Shown in pieces: positions 21,491-31,682 of a stretch of DNA of 64,000 nucleotides; position 1 is the stretch's first letter; the number at the start of each line of letters is the position of its first letter. The stretch comes from Cliona cf. orientalis (taxonomy: Eukaryota > Porifera > Demospongiae > Clionaida > Clionaidae), in the NCBI GenBank assembly GCA_963930775.1, contig OZ005689.1, positions 18,995,775 to 19,059,774 on the forward strand. The letters run 5' to 3'. A model generated the notes under the pieces. That model ran no database searches and was not told where the DNA came from. It saw only the letters and a list, made by a program, of their open reading frames with translations. Both the position numbers and the translations under genes were made by a program.

Positions 21491-21770
21491 GTGATCAGAT
21501 GTAGTGTATCCACGAGGAGTACTACTAGTGCCAACACTGCTACGCCCCCACCCCTAGAGCCTCGAGTGGAGCCACTACCAGTGCCTCCAGTAGATCCACC
21601 ACCAGAGCCTCGAGTGGATCCACCACCAGAGCCTCGAATGGAGTCATCCCTAGAGCCTCGAGTGGAGCCACCACCAGAGCCTTGAATGGAGTCACCGCTA
21701 GAGCCTCGAGTGGAGCCACCCCCTATTCCTCGAGAGCCACTCCTAGAACCACCACCGAAGCTATCCCTTC
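21491..21770 (+). repeat. 24-bp minisatellite encoding an 8-residue PEPRVDPP-type repeat
   Basis: The unit CCAGAGCCTCGAGTGGATCCACCA, here split as CCAGAGCCTCGAGTGGAT plus CCACCA, repeats about 8 times with GGA/GGAG variation. One frame from 21491 reads repeated PEPRVDPP / LEPRVEPP units to a TGA at 21683. Beyond this the repeat continues out of frame. It may be a degenerate proline-rich coding exon or a non-coding satellite. Confidence 0.75.
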
Positions 21771-22140
21771 AAAATCAGTCATTTCAAATGTTACCTGTTG
21801 TACAGGGCCTCTTTGAATGTGGTACGTCAATTGCATCATGAGAATGGTCCCTCTCAACTTGAATATGCAAGGTCATATTGGGCTCTTCATTGACCAGGTG
21901 CTGAAGCTTATCCAAGAACCTGCTGGATGGCTTATAAGGCCTAAACTTGACCAGCATCTATTTATATTGTTTTTCATGTATTATGAATGTAAACCATTGT
22001 ATTATGTTTAATTTGATTACCTGTACTACAGCTGGTGTTTCACTGTCTGTACTTGTAGTCAGTTGGCATACCAGAAAACCAAGCATGCTCTAACTAGAAC
22101 AAACAGCTGCACGTGCTTATCAAAATAGTATAGTACTATG
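21771..22140. other. No supported gene
   Basis: An ATG-led 64-codon frame at 21817 (MWYVNCIMRMVPLNLNMQGH) shows no domain. No repeats recognised. Confidence 0.35.
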
Positions 22141-22142
22141 TA

Positions 22143-22329
22143 CTGTAAATCTGGAAATTTTCGTTGTAAAAATATTTTCGTAGTCGGTGGCGGCTACGAA
22201 AATTGATCTTACGAAAATTAGTATGTACTATTAACGCTAATGCGGTAAGGGGTCGTTCCTACGAAAATATTTTTACACGAAAATTTATCATACGAAAGTT
22301 TCTGTACACGGAAATTTCCAGATCTACGG
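22143..22329. mobile_element. 187-bp TA-target MITE, second copy
   Basis: Same element as 7209-7395 in opposite orientation, flanked by TA at 22141-22142 and 22330-22331. Equal length and nearly identical interior (TTTTCGTAGTCGG and CGCTAATGCGGTAAGG blocks) indicate a relatively young family. Confidence 0.9.
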
Positions 22330-22785
22330 TATAGTATACAGTACAGTACATGTATAGTGAGTATGGACAGCTACTTCATTGAAATTTGAATCTCGGTGGT
22401 GGGGTCAAAGGTTGTGACCGAGGAAAACCTTTTATACTTGCGAATGACGCACTGACAGAAAAGACTGCGCACGTTTGTAAGTGTATTATAAACTCAACAT
22501 TGTCGTTTAAGATTTAGATTCATCTAATTGTGAAAAAATACAAGTATGTTGTCACAATCATGGGATAATATGGTAAGTATGCATGATCATCTATTAACAG
22601 TACAATGTCATGCTCACAAAACGTACATGTAGTTGATGCCAAACAGTAAAGAACAGACCTCGCCTCTCGCTTCGCTCGAGGCTCTGTGACTAGCTCCAGG
22701 TCCTGCTTAGCAGGCATCTCGAAACTCGTGGCGCTTTCCAAAATTCACGCCGATCGTTAAACAAGGCATCTCTAGCTGTACTGTA

Positions 22786-25478
22786 CAGGGTTCTATTTAC
22801 TGGGAGGGGGGGGGGCAGGGGGGAAGCTTCCCCCCCCCCCCCCCCAAAAGCTCCAGCTTCTCCCCCAAAACCTTTCTATTACTAGTACTGCACATAATTC
22901 ATGAAATGAGGTGTAATGTACATTGAGTATGCTTAGGTACTAGGTGAGTGTTAAATAGAGTTCAAATTGCCAATGATGTAATAGGCCAGGGTGAGTATTA
23001 AATAGAGTTGTGTGGTGGTGCAATAGCCCTGATATGTGCTAGAAAGCTAGTCTAATTTTGCTGACTATATGGATAAATACGTGACCAGGCTCCCTTCTAT
23101 GGCAACCAAAAGAACAAGTGCAGATATTCACAATGAGTCTTCCGAATCATCCTCTGATGTGAACCCCCTGAGAAGACAATTGCTCTTTCTGATTCTCTTA
23201 CTCAGAGTTCGAGCCGTGGTTCTGGAAGCTCTTCTAGTTCAAGCAAAATGAGGTCTTATAAGGACAACCTATCATACGATCCCAAGTGGAAAATGAAGTA
23301 TCCTTGGATGGACTACAATTTTGCTTCAAAAGGTATGGTTGGCACAGTCTGTACAGTGTACGGGAACCCACCCAGTCAAGCTAAAGGTGCATGGGTAACA
23401 CGACCTGTGAGCAACTGGGTGAAGGCTACAACCATGCTGGCAAAGCATGATAAGTCTGACTGGCATAAAGCAGCTATTGAGAAACGATCCTTGTCTCTGT
23501 TAACTCAGAAGCATATGGTAGTGTTGTGGAGCAAATATTGTCAGTCAGTGAGGAAGAAAGGAGACAAAACCGGGAATTGATTAAAAAGCATATCCGTTCT
23601 CTATACTTTCTAGTCAAGCACCATATTCCTCACACCACCACGTTCGAGGGCCTTATTACCTTACAGATTGAAAATGGTGATATCAAGCTAAAAAATCATC
23701 GGGAAAAGTGTCCACGTAATGCCACATATGAATCCTATGCCACAGTTGTAGATCTACTTACAAGCATTAGTAAGGTACTTGAGAGCAATCTTCTGTCCAG
23801 TTTCGAGGCTAGTATGTATTTTTCACTGATGGCAGACGAAAGCACTGACATCTCTTCCAAAGAAGAGCTCTCAATAATATTATGTGCACGATAGTTGGAT
23901 AATAAAAAGCCAGTGGAGCACTTTCTGGGAATTATGCCTGCAAAAGAAACCACTGCTGAAGCTATTGCCAATTATTTGTTCACTTTCTTGGAGTCCAAGA
24001 ATATGGACATCACAAAAATGCGTGGACTAGGCTTTGATGGGGCTAATACAATGTCAGGCAAATGGAGTGGTGTTCAATTGAGGCTACGACTGCATTCACC
24101 CAGTGCCATATATGTGCACTGTCGATGCCATCAACTTCAATTGGCTGCGGTGAATGCTGCTAATGAGCACATGGAAGTGAAACGAGTGTTGGGCACTCTG
24201 CTAACTATCTGGAAAGCATTTCACTACTCTCCAAAAAAAGCAGAGAAGTTGGCTGAGATACAAGCTGAGCTAAATACTCCTGAGCTCAAAATGCAGAAGC
24301 CTAGTGACACTCGCTGGCTAGCACGAGAGAGGGCTGTGCGTGCTATTCGACGAAGTCTACCATCATTGGTAGGTACATTTGAAGAGATATATGAAGAAAC
24401 GGGAGATGCAGAAGCTCATGGAATTGCTTCACTTTTGACCAAGTACAACACTGTGGCTTGCATTTATATGCTGCCTGATGTACTGCACACTGTAGCTAAG
24501 CTACAAGGAAGCTTACAGGGTAAGGAGGTAGATCTAGCCAGTGTGCCTTTGATGGTTGAAAGCACAACCCAACAGTTGAAGGAGCTCAAAGAGAACATAG
24601 ACAGTAGTACATGGTTTAAGGACCACTATGCTGTGTTTACTGATCCTTCACAACTTGGAGCAAAAGATATTGATGTCACAGAGTCAATGAAAACACAATT
24701 TCTTCAAAATGTGTACCGTCCATACATACAAAGCGTGATAGACCATATCGGTGGAAGATTGGAGTCAACAGATATCATCTCTTCAATGTCTGTGTTTGAC
24801 CCCCGTCACCTTCCCGATGATGAAGAAAAACTAAGTGACTATGGCATAGAGAAGGTTAAGACTCTGAGTGACTTCTACGGTTGTGTGCAGGAAGTACACT
24901 TTGATGGAAATAAAGGTGTCTCAAAGCCAGATATTGATCCAGAAGATACAGAGTCTGAATGGAAGCTTTTTCGTCGACTTATATATGTACAGCACAAAGA
25001 CAGCTCTTTACAGCAAGTTCTGTCAACATTACTGAGTAGTGCAGATATTGCAGCAGCATTTCCTAATCTGGCCAAATTAGCAGCTGTTTTGATTGTGCTC
25101 CCTGTCACTACTGCTACCGTTGAGCGAACATTCAGCAGCATGAAGCTAATAAAGACAAGGCTTCGTAGCAGAATGGGTGAGAGTACACTGGAGCATGCTA
25201 TGCGCATTTGTATCGAAGGCCCATATCAATTGTCCAACGAAACTCTTGAGGCAGTGATAGATCACTACAAACATGCAAAAAAGCGAAGATTGACACTTTG
25301 AAACTCAGTAACTCAAACTATTTCTATTTTTTGAGTGTATATATACTTGCTTTGTAATCAATATTATTGTGATAATGTGCAATGGTACAGTACTAGTACT
25401 AATTTTGTATTCAGTCCGGTGGGGAATTATTATTTCACCAGCTTCCCCCCCAAAGAAAAAATCCTAGATAGAACCCTG
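22786..25478 (+). mobile_element. hAT transposon, 2.7 kb, both ends present
   Basis: CAGGGTTCTATTTA at 22786 and the inverted TAGATAGAACCCTG ending at 25478 are short hAT-style terminal inverted repeats. G-rich and C-rich subterminal tracts follow on each side. It encloses the transposase pseudogene 23069-25301. I could not establish an 8-bp target duplication; the flanking bases (GTACTGTA and CTGTAGCT) share CTGTA at shifted positions. Confidence 0.8.
23069..25301 (+). pseudogene. hAT-family transposase (ZNF862/DUF4371-type), two frameshifts and one stop
   Basis: N-terminus MDKYVTRLPSMATKRTSADI, then a Ser-rich segment. A frameshift near 23200 leads to the zinc-finger-like region KMKYPWMDYNFASKGMVGTV and GAWVTRPVSNWVKAT. 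A second shift near 23520 gives EQILSVSEEERRQNRELI and FSLMADESTDISSKEELS, the DUF4371/RNase-H-like region with its ADEST motif. A TAG at 23892 replaces a probable tryptophan. 23895-25301 is then open for 468 codons: HFLGIMPAKETT, GFDGANTMSGKWSGVQ, HCRCHQLQLAAVNAA, SDTRWLARERAVRAI, and a C-terminal hAT dimerisation region with TTATVERTFSSMKLIKTRLR. About 740 residues in total, usual for the family. Only three lesions, so a fairly recent loss. Confidence 0.9.
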
Positions 25479-26984
25479 CTGTAGCTATGGCCTGAGGCAC
25501 TCTACTTTCTGCACCCGGCCCTACAGTTCTGATCAGTCCTAGATACTGTGCTTGTAGTGTGGACTTTCTCTCTGCACCGGCGGTGTGTGTTCATAGCAAC
25601 CGGGCGCACCCAAGATGAGTATTGATGCCCTCGTGTAATGACATGGACTATAATATAAGAAACTTGCCACTCTGAAAAATATTTTTCGTTGTATATGCAT
25701 AGTATAATGAATACGTAAAGTAGCTAATACAATATTAACATTGTCCAGAAACTATCTAAAGTTCTTTAAAAAAAGTAAGAAAAAATCTCAGTGCATATTA
25801 TGATAATCATTCAAAAACTGATGGCTTGGTCTGGTCCATAAATCATAGTATGAAAAATCTTAGCCACTTAGCCACCATTGAAAAATAGCTTTTAGACTCC
25901 AATGAAACAATCTTTACAACTGTTTATAGTGGTGCTGTGCGTCTGTTAACTGCAACTGCCTCTGTCTGGAAATATCCCATGTAATACTATACGACTTCAT
26001 GGGAAAATCATGTCAGATGGGAGCACTGATGAATTATCCTAGACAAACAAAAAAGTATAAAACAATGTAATTGAAGGATGAAGTAGGAATGGCAGGATAA
26101 AAAAATAAACAAGATTTGTAGGGATAATTACATCCACTATACATCCCTACGCTTGCTTTTCGAGTAGGTGCAAGATTTATCTAATCAGGCAGTAATGAGA
26201 CGATCAAAGCTAATTATCCCCACCAGCTATGGGTATATAGTAGATAAGAATGACCCACATACATAAAAGATAGCCATATGCATGCATAGCAATGCCTTTA
26301 AGGTCCGATCTTGATTGAGTAAAAAAATGGGTGGGTGGATATTCACCAAATTCAACGGAAAATATACCTTTTAGATCGTCTCAACTAGCTTGTTAACAAC
26401 ACCGCACTCCCATCTTCTGTAATTCCAGTAGAAGAGATTTTCGGAGGTTAGGGTCGTCAATTTTAAAAGTACTATAGCCGCACTGCGCGCGTGGCTCCTT
26501 CGTGCACGTGCGCAGACGTGACGCTTTAACTATTGATAACTAGTTGGGTGGGGTTATAGGATCAGGTTTGCGCATGCGCAATTGCGTAAATCGATGCATG
26601 GCCTGGGTCAAAGTACTCAACAGGCTGGTGGCAGTAATATAGGCAGTTGTTAGGTAAGTTACCTACCTTAGTACTGTAATTTCAGAACATGACTATGTGC
26701 CGAAGTACCAAGATGATAGTCTAGCGGGACAGCCCATCGCACGGGATGGGCTATTGATGGGCTGCCCCGCTATGCCTTTTGGCAGCCGGATCAGAGTACT
26801 AGAACGTAAATTTATGTCGAAAACTACATGTATTCGCTTGGGTGAGAGGGGGGCATGTTACACCACAGGAGAAGGCAGGTAGTGGGGGATTAGTGGCTCA
26901 CTCCTTGGTGCTGAACTATACAATATACACCAAGCCTGAGATATGTTTACCCCGCACCAAGGGGGGTCCACTCCCATAGGCGCC
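25479..26984. other. Gene-free; foldback arm fragment and a palindrome
   Basis: 26050-26160 is a diverged single arm of the foldback family at 46241-46770 (shared AACAAGATTTGTAGGGATAA and CATCCCTACGCTTGCTTTT). 26731-26752 is a 22-bp imperfect palindrome built on AGCCCATC / GATGGGCT, repeated at 52504-52525. Nothing coding supported. Confidence 0.5.
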
Positions 26985-27230
26985 GTGTCCAGAGCTGCAA
27001 CCGGGGTCAAAATGCAGTTAAACAGTCAAGGCACTTTTTGGGGATCGGTCAAACGGTCAAGTGGTGTTCTGGGCCCTATTTCCAGCATAGCCAAGAGGCG
27101 TGGCCGAGATTTTGCGCATGCGCAGTTAGTCGATTGTCAACGGGTCAAGGGGAAAAATTCGACGTGGTCAAGTGGTCAAGGCCATTTTTAGACGGTCAAA
27201 AAGCTTGACCCCGTTCGCAGCTCTGGACAC
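26985..27230. mobile_element. 246-bp MITE with GTGTCCAGAGCTGC ends
   Basis: GTGTCCAGAGCTGCAACCGG at 26985 and the inverted GCAGCTCTGGACAC ending at 27230 are terminal repeats, extended inward by GGGGTCAA / TTGACCCC. Interior motifs of GGTCAA repeat many times. No clear target duplication. Confidence 0.75.
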
Positions 27231-27275
27231 AACGCTGAAGACCACCTTTACCTAGGATGATTGTACATGAGCAGA

Positions 27276-27535
27276 TAGCCTCGTTCCCAGGCCCTTCAAG
27301 AGGAGGAGAAAGGGCCTGGTACACATTGCACGCGCATGCGCCGGGGGACCCCAGAAAAATGTGGGGTAATCAGATACTACCGTATACTCTCCGTTTATCA
27401 CCCGTAGAACTGTACGTCATGCAGAACCCGCGAGCGATTACTATGGTAATGCGATCGGTCGCTATGGAGACCCCGGCGCATGCGCGCACAATGTGTACCA
27501 GGCCCTTTCTCCTCCAGGGCCTGGGCACGAGGCTA
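27276..27535. mobile_element. 260-bp MITE with TAGCCTCGTTCCCAGGC ends
   Basis: TAGCCTCGTTCCCAGGCCCT at 27276 pairs with AGGGCCTGGGCACGAGGCTA ending at 27535, followed inward by GAGGAGAAAGGGCCTGGTAC and its inverse. This end sequence is familiar from MITEs in many invertebrate genomes (memory). The outer TA may be the target duplication. Confidence 0.75.
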
Positions 27536-28007
27536 ATGAGCAGAAAGAACATGCATAAATGCATGCATGCGCTGCTCCTGGGCACGGTCAGTGAGCATGG
27601 CTACAATGGCCAACCAAAATGCACTATTTGTGACTTGTAGGTCTTGCCACTCAATTCCAGATTTTTCAAATTTGACAGATTTATTTTTACAGCTCGCACA
27701 GGTGCCGTGATATCTTGTTGACAAGGACACGACTGATTACTTTACCTCTTGTGCATGCACGCGGGGTATCAAGCACTTGATTGCTTCCTTATCCGCCCCT
27801 CTCTGTGGCCTCTTTCTTCTCTTCTCTCTTTCCTCAAGTGAGCTAATGAAATTTATAAAGTTTAGTAATAAAGCTTGCAGTTTTACTTGTTCGTGGCCAG
27901 TAGCTCTTGATAACACTTTCACTGTCATGTTATTTTTTCTAGTCAAAGATAGAACCTTGCATAGCCTCCACATTAGGTCAGATGGGGCTTCAGTGCTTGA
28001 GTTTTAG

Positions 28008-28178
28008 AAGTAGGGATGGCAGGACCAAATAGTACACAAACAAGACTAGTAGGGATAATGCACAGACAAGATGCATCGATCCCTACACGGTTCAAGCAAC
28101 AAAAGTTTCTTTGAAAACGTGTGTAGGGATGCATCTTATGTGTGCATTGTCCCTAGTCTTGTTTCTGGCCATTCCTAT
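28008..28178. mobile_element. Small foldback related to the 46241 family
   Basis: The arm AGTAGGGATGGCAGGACCAA... (28013 on) is inverted at about 28125-28176 (GTGTAGGGATGCATCTTATG, CCCTAGTCTTGTTTCTGGCC). Shares the TAGGGAT and CATCCCTAC modules with 46241-46770. Confidence 0.6.
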
Positions 28179-28180
28179 TT

Positions 28181-28598
28181 GTGAGCGGATTTGAGAAAAG
28201 GGCCCACTTCGCGCAAAACGCGAATTTTTGGCACTTTTCAAGCTGTCACCACACAAAAATTATAAGAGCCTTAGGCTTCTGGCTTGGTTTGTAAGCAGAT
28301 CAAGCCTTCTACTAAATATATCCAACGTTAGAGAGTCTGGCTAAGCTCCTGTCCAAAGCACTGAACGCTTGAAGTGAGGCATAAAACGGCCGATTTCGAA
28401 CGCGATCGATACGCGCGGGCGCCACGCCCACGCCGGATGTGGGCGGGGTGCGAAATTTACAGCGAGTGTTGACTAATGACTGAAGAATATTTGCTCCAAG
28501 TCTGAAGCTCATAGCTACTACAGTTCAGAAGTTATGCGCGATTTAAAACGAAATTTCGGAAAATGCGCGAAGTGGGCCCTTTTCTCAAATCCGCTCAC
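28181..28598. mobile_element. Second AWWT-type MITE family, 418 bp
   Basis: GTGAGCGGATTTGAGAAAAG at 28181 and inverted CTTTTCTCAAATCCGCTCAC ending at 28598 are exact terminal repeats that extend inward (GGGCCCACTTCGCGC / GCGCGAAGTGGGCCC). ATTT flanks both sides (28177-28180 and 28599-28602). The end resembles GTGACCGGATTTGGGAAAAC of the main family and the duplication has the same AWWT form, so the two probably used related transposases. The interior differs and is GC-rich (CGCGGGCGCCACGCCC). No frame supported. Confidence 0.9.
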
Positions 28599-28935
28599 AT
28601 TTACTAGTTGCTAGTTGCACCCCCTGACGGAAGAGATCACGCTGAATTCTGTGGAGGATAGCAAAAAAGTCCCTCTCCCAAGTGATGTCCATAAGTAGTG
28701 ACGACAAAAATTTTCTCCTAGTGAAGTTTTCCATTGTATGGTAACCAGGGTGGCTGTGTCAAGTTGGCCATTCTGATCCATTTGGAGGTTGACAACTTGA
28801 CCATTTAGTCGAACCCGTTTACTTATACAGTATACTTGCATTATACACCAGGGCTTCTAGGTAGAAAATCAGGCTGTAATCAAGGTTAACCATATTTCAG
28901 TTGAATTTTAGGACCTTGGTATGATACTGCATGTG

Positions 28936-28964
28936 TATATCCGGGCCATCTCTACTTGTATAGA
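28936..28964 (-). repeat. End fragment of the 8096-type foldback
   Basis: TATATCCGGGCCATCTCTAC followed by TATAGAGTC matches the outer end of the foldback at 8096-8872. Confidence 0.6.
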
Positions 28965-29142
28965 GTCCACTGAATAAAATTATGTGTTTGTGTCGTCAAA
29001 CGAAATGTGATAGTATACAAGTATGTTTGATGTCACAATAATGGGATAGTGTGGCTAATATGCACGAGCTATTGACAGTACGTGCTCGGAAGAGAAAATC
29101 TAAATGGTATTGTCTCCCTGCATGTCAACAGTAGATACCTTA

Positions 29143-29644
29143 AACACACTTTTATTTGCGGGTTTTTAATTTAGCGATTTTAGCGAATTGCCCAATTTTC
29201 GCTAAAAATTGCACTCGCTAAAAATAGACCCTTTACCAAATATTCGATTAAATAGAGAGTACTATTGGATAATCGTAATAAAACAGTTAATATTCAATAC
29301 AGCTCAAGGACATCGAAGTTGATTTTCGGCTCACTGTGCTTAAGCCTCTTCACGCCCAGTGGATGGTGAACATGTTTAATTTCTTTACAACTGACAAAGG
29401 AAAAGAAGTCATAGCAAAGGGGTGGAAGAGATCAGGAATAACCAGTGTTTTGGATGGCACTCTGTTTTTGCCAATTGAAGATCCCTTTGAAGAATATTTT
29501 GCGTGACTTTTAAATAGCTAAGTATTGTGTGCATAATTGTTATTGTATTATTGTTATTGATGACAAAGAATCGCCAAAATTAAAATCCTCCAAATATTTT
29601 TTTTCGAAATCGCTAAAATTAGTCTACGCAAATAATAGTGGACC
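29143..29644 (+). mobile_element. pogo/Tigger-like deletion derivative
   Basis: TA occurs on both sides (29141-29142 and 29645-29646). The ends share TTATTTGCG / CGCAAATAA and subterminal TTTAGCGATTTTAGCGA / TCGCTAAAATTAG repeats. It encloses a short transposase C-terminal coding remnant (29303-29506). An internally deleted element is the simplest reading. Confidence 0.65.
29303..29506 (+). pseudogene. C-terminal exon of a pogo-like (DDE_1/CENP-B-like) transposase
   Basis: After an acceptor-like TATTCAATACAG, the frame reads LKDIEVDFRLTVLKPLHAQW, then MVNMFNFFTTDKGKEVIAKG, WKRSGITSVLDG and LPIEDPFEEYFA to a TGA. The KP-H-A-QW and I-GW...AGI spacing matches the end of pogo/Tigger-type DDE domains. 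No disabling change is visible within it, but the rest of the transposase, including the catalytic Asp residues, is missing. Confidence 0.6.
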
Positions 29645-29649
29645 TAAGG

Positions 29650-31076
29650 TAGTCTATTAGTACAGTGCGCATGCATAGATGAAAGTAAATGAACTTTGAA
29701 CCTATTATCGCATAGGCCACACCTCTCAGGCCAACAGTAGCTGTATGCGCGAATCACCACTAAGAAGCGTGCAAGGGAGACATTCGAGCAGACCGAGAAT
29801 GTCAAATCTACTGGACTATTGACAGGTATGACAAAGAACAGTCTATCTCGCCTCTCGCTTCGCTCGAGGCTCGGTGGCCTGCTCAGTAGGCCTCTCAAAA
29901 CGCGTGGTGCTTCACTGGTGCTTTGTGCACTCGTTCAAGAATGCATCTATGTCCACCCTTATTTGTGCACATGGCCCTACAGTTCTGACCAGTCATAGGT
30001 TATCACCCATTACTACTTCTTGTAATTGTTGCTAATCCCTAATCCAAGAATCTTTCTTATATAATGGGAAATGACCTTGCACCATACAGCTTGCACCATA
30101 GAGCTACGTAGCTAGGTCTTGCACCATGCTGTTTATCGTGCAAGGTCCATGGTGCAAGATCTAGCTAGCTCTATGGTGCAAGCTCAAGCGCTAGCTCTAT
30201 GGTGCAAGCACAAGGTCAAGGTGTACATACATGTAGAATGTGGCTTACAGGGTTACACAACCACAATAGCAAATTAAGTTGATGCAAGAATACAGCATCT
30301 AGAGGTAATGCAAAACGTGTCTGTAGCGTTTACTTTTCACAACCTTTCACGTGAGCTGTACTGTGCATATGCATACTCAGATGGTGTGAGCCACATAGGA
30401 AGTGCTTGCGGGTGATTAACATTTAAACTTGCCGCCCACAAGCATTGCAATCCAGGTACAGCATATACGGTCAGAACACTACTAACCTACAGCACGGAGG
30501 AGAGTCAATCTTTCACCCGGATGTACTTTACACCGGGAAATCATAATTTTTGCAAAGCTTTTGTGGCCTGCCCTATCTTTGAACTGAGCATTATAACATA
30601 CACACCCAGCAGGTAGAGGGGGCATCTAGGGATTTCCCCCTTAAAAATTGCCAAGTATTATACCAATACATATTGCAGAGTGTGATCTTTGCACCCTCGG
30701 ATGAGTGCAGTACAGTCGATTTCGGCTGCGTTTGAACATGTGTGCATTAGTGCGTGGGAGCATGTGGGAGGCCACCAACTTCACGCACTTTATGCCTCCT
30801 AGTGGATCATTCTGACAAATTTATGAATTTAGGGACTTGCATGAATGGCCAGCTTCTTCACACATTGGTACGCAGCGTGTCAATGCACACACGCACATTC
30901 AAATGCATTCGAAATCGACTGTGTAAATGCCATACATCCCTCGCGTCTGTGATATAACTATTCTTATATCCCGTGGGCACACCTGTAACCACGCCTTCAA
31001 TTTTCTGGTTCGTTCCATGGATTAGTGTATTGGTCCGGTCCGTTCCATTCCGTGTTATAGTATAGCCCATACATGT
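29650..31076. other. No gene; local inverted and tandem CTTGCACCAT repeats
   Basis: Between about 30077 and 30210 TTGCACCATAGAGCTA and its inverse TAGCTCTATGGTGCAA occur repeatedly, forming nested hairpins. The rest is AT-rich without recognised features. Confidence 0.5.
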
Positions 31077-31080
31077 ATAT

Positions 31081-31678
31081 GTGACCAGATTTGGGAAAAT
31101 CCTCCGTATGGGATCCGCGCGCGATTCACCCAATGCGCGTTTTTAGTAGCTCAGGTCGAAATTTGTCGAAGTCCAGATTTTGTCCTGCTATACGAAGGTG
31201 AAATAAGCCTTCATTTTGATCCACCTGGTCGGCATAGCTGCCGTACACGGAGCCCGTTGCTATGGGCGGTAATTAGAATTCTCAACCTAGATACAGCTAG
31301 ATTCATCGATCTACTGTACGTTCGCTCACCTTTTTAGCTTCTTGGGCATCTAAGAACAATCGGCTGTCGTCAACAACGAAATTCAACTCTTGCTCAATCT
31401 TTACGTTCATTTCGAACGGCTCCGCCCAGGTCCATTTAAATGATTTCCGGGTCACGGTAGTATGCTGAAACGCCATACGCGTGCATAGCAACGCCTTTAG
31501 ACCTTAATTTCTCGATTATTGGGGGTGTGGCGCGATCACAAACAAAGCGCTGTATCTCCACAACCAAGCACACAATCGGCCTAAGACTTGAACGCGGGTT
31601 AGCTCTATGGTAGAGCTTATCAACCATGCATCAAACTCAATTTTCTCCCATATGGAAGGTTTTCCCAAATCCGGTCAC
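31081..31678 (-). mobile_element. AWWT-family MITE, copy D
   Basis: 598 bp with ends GTGACCAGATTTGGGAAAAT and inverted GGTTTTCCCAAATCCGGTCA(C), flanked by ATAT at 31077-31080 and 31679-31682. The minus-strand exon-like frame is the cleanest here: from an ATG near 31475 it reads MAFQHTTVTRKSFKWTWAEP, then FEMNVKIEQELNFVVDDSRL and FLDAQEAKK, ending at a perfect donor AAAAAG|GTGAGC. Confidence 0.9.
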
Positions 31679-31682
31679 ATAT

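Noticed and set aside
27257-27640. 127-codon plus-strand frame
   Set aside because: Mostly the translated interior of the MITE at 27276-27535.
30077-30210. CRISPR-like repeated CTTGCACCAT units
   Set aside because: Repeats are in both orientations with irregular spacing and the context is an animal genome; these are nested hairpins.
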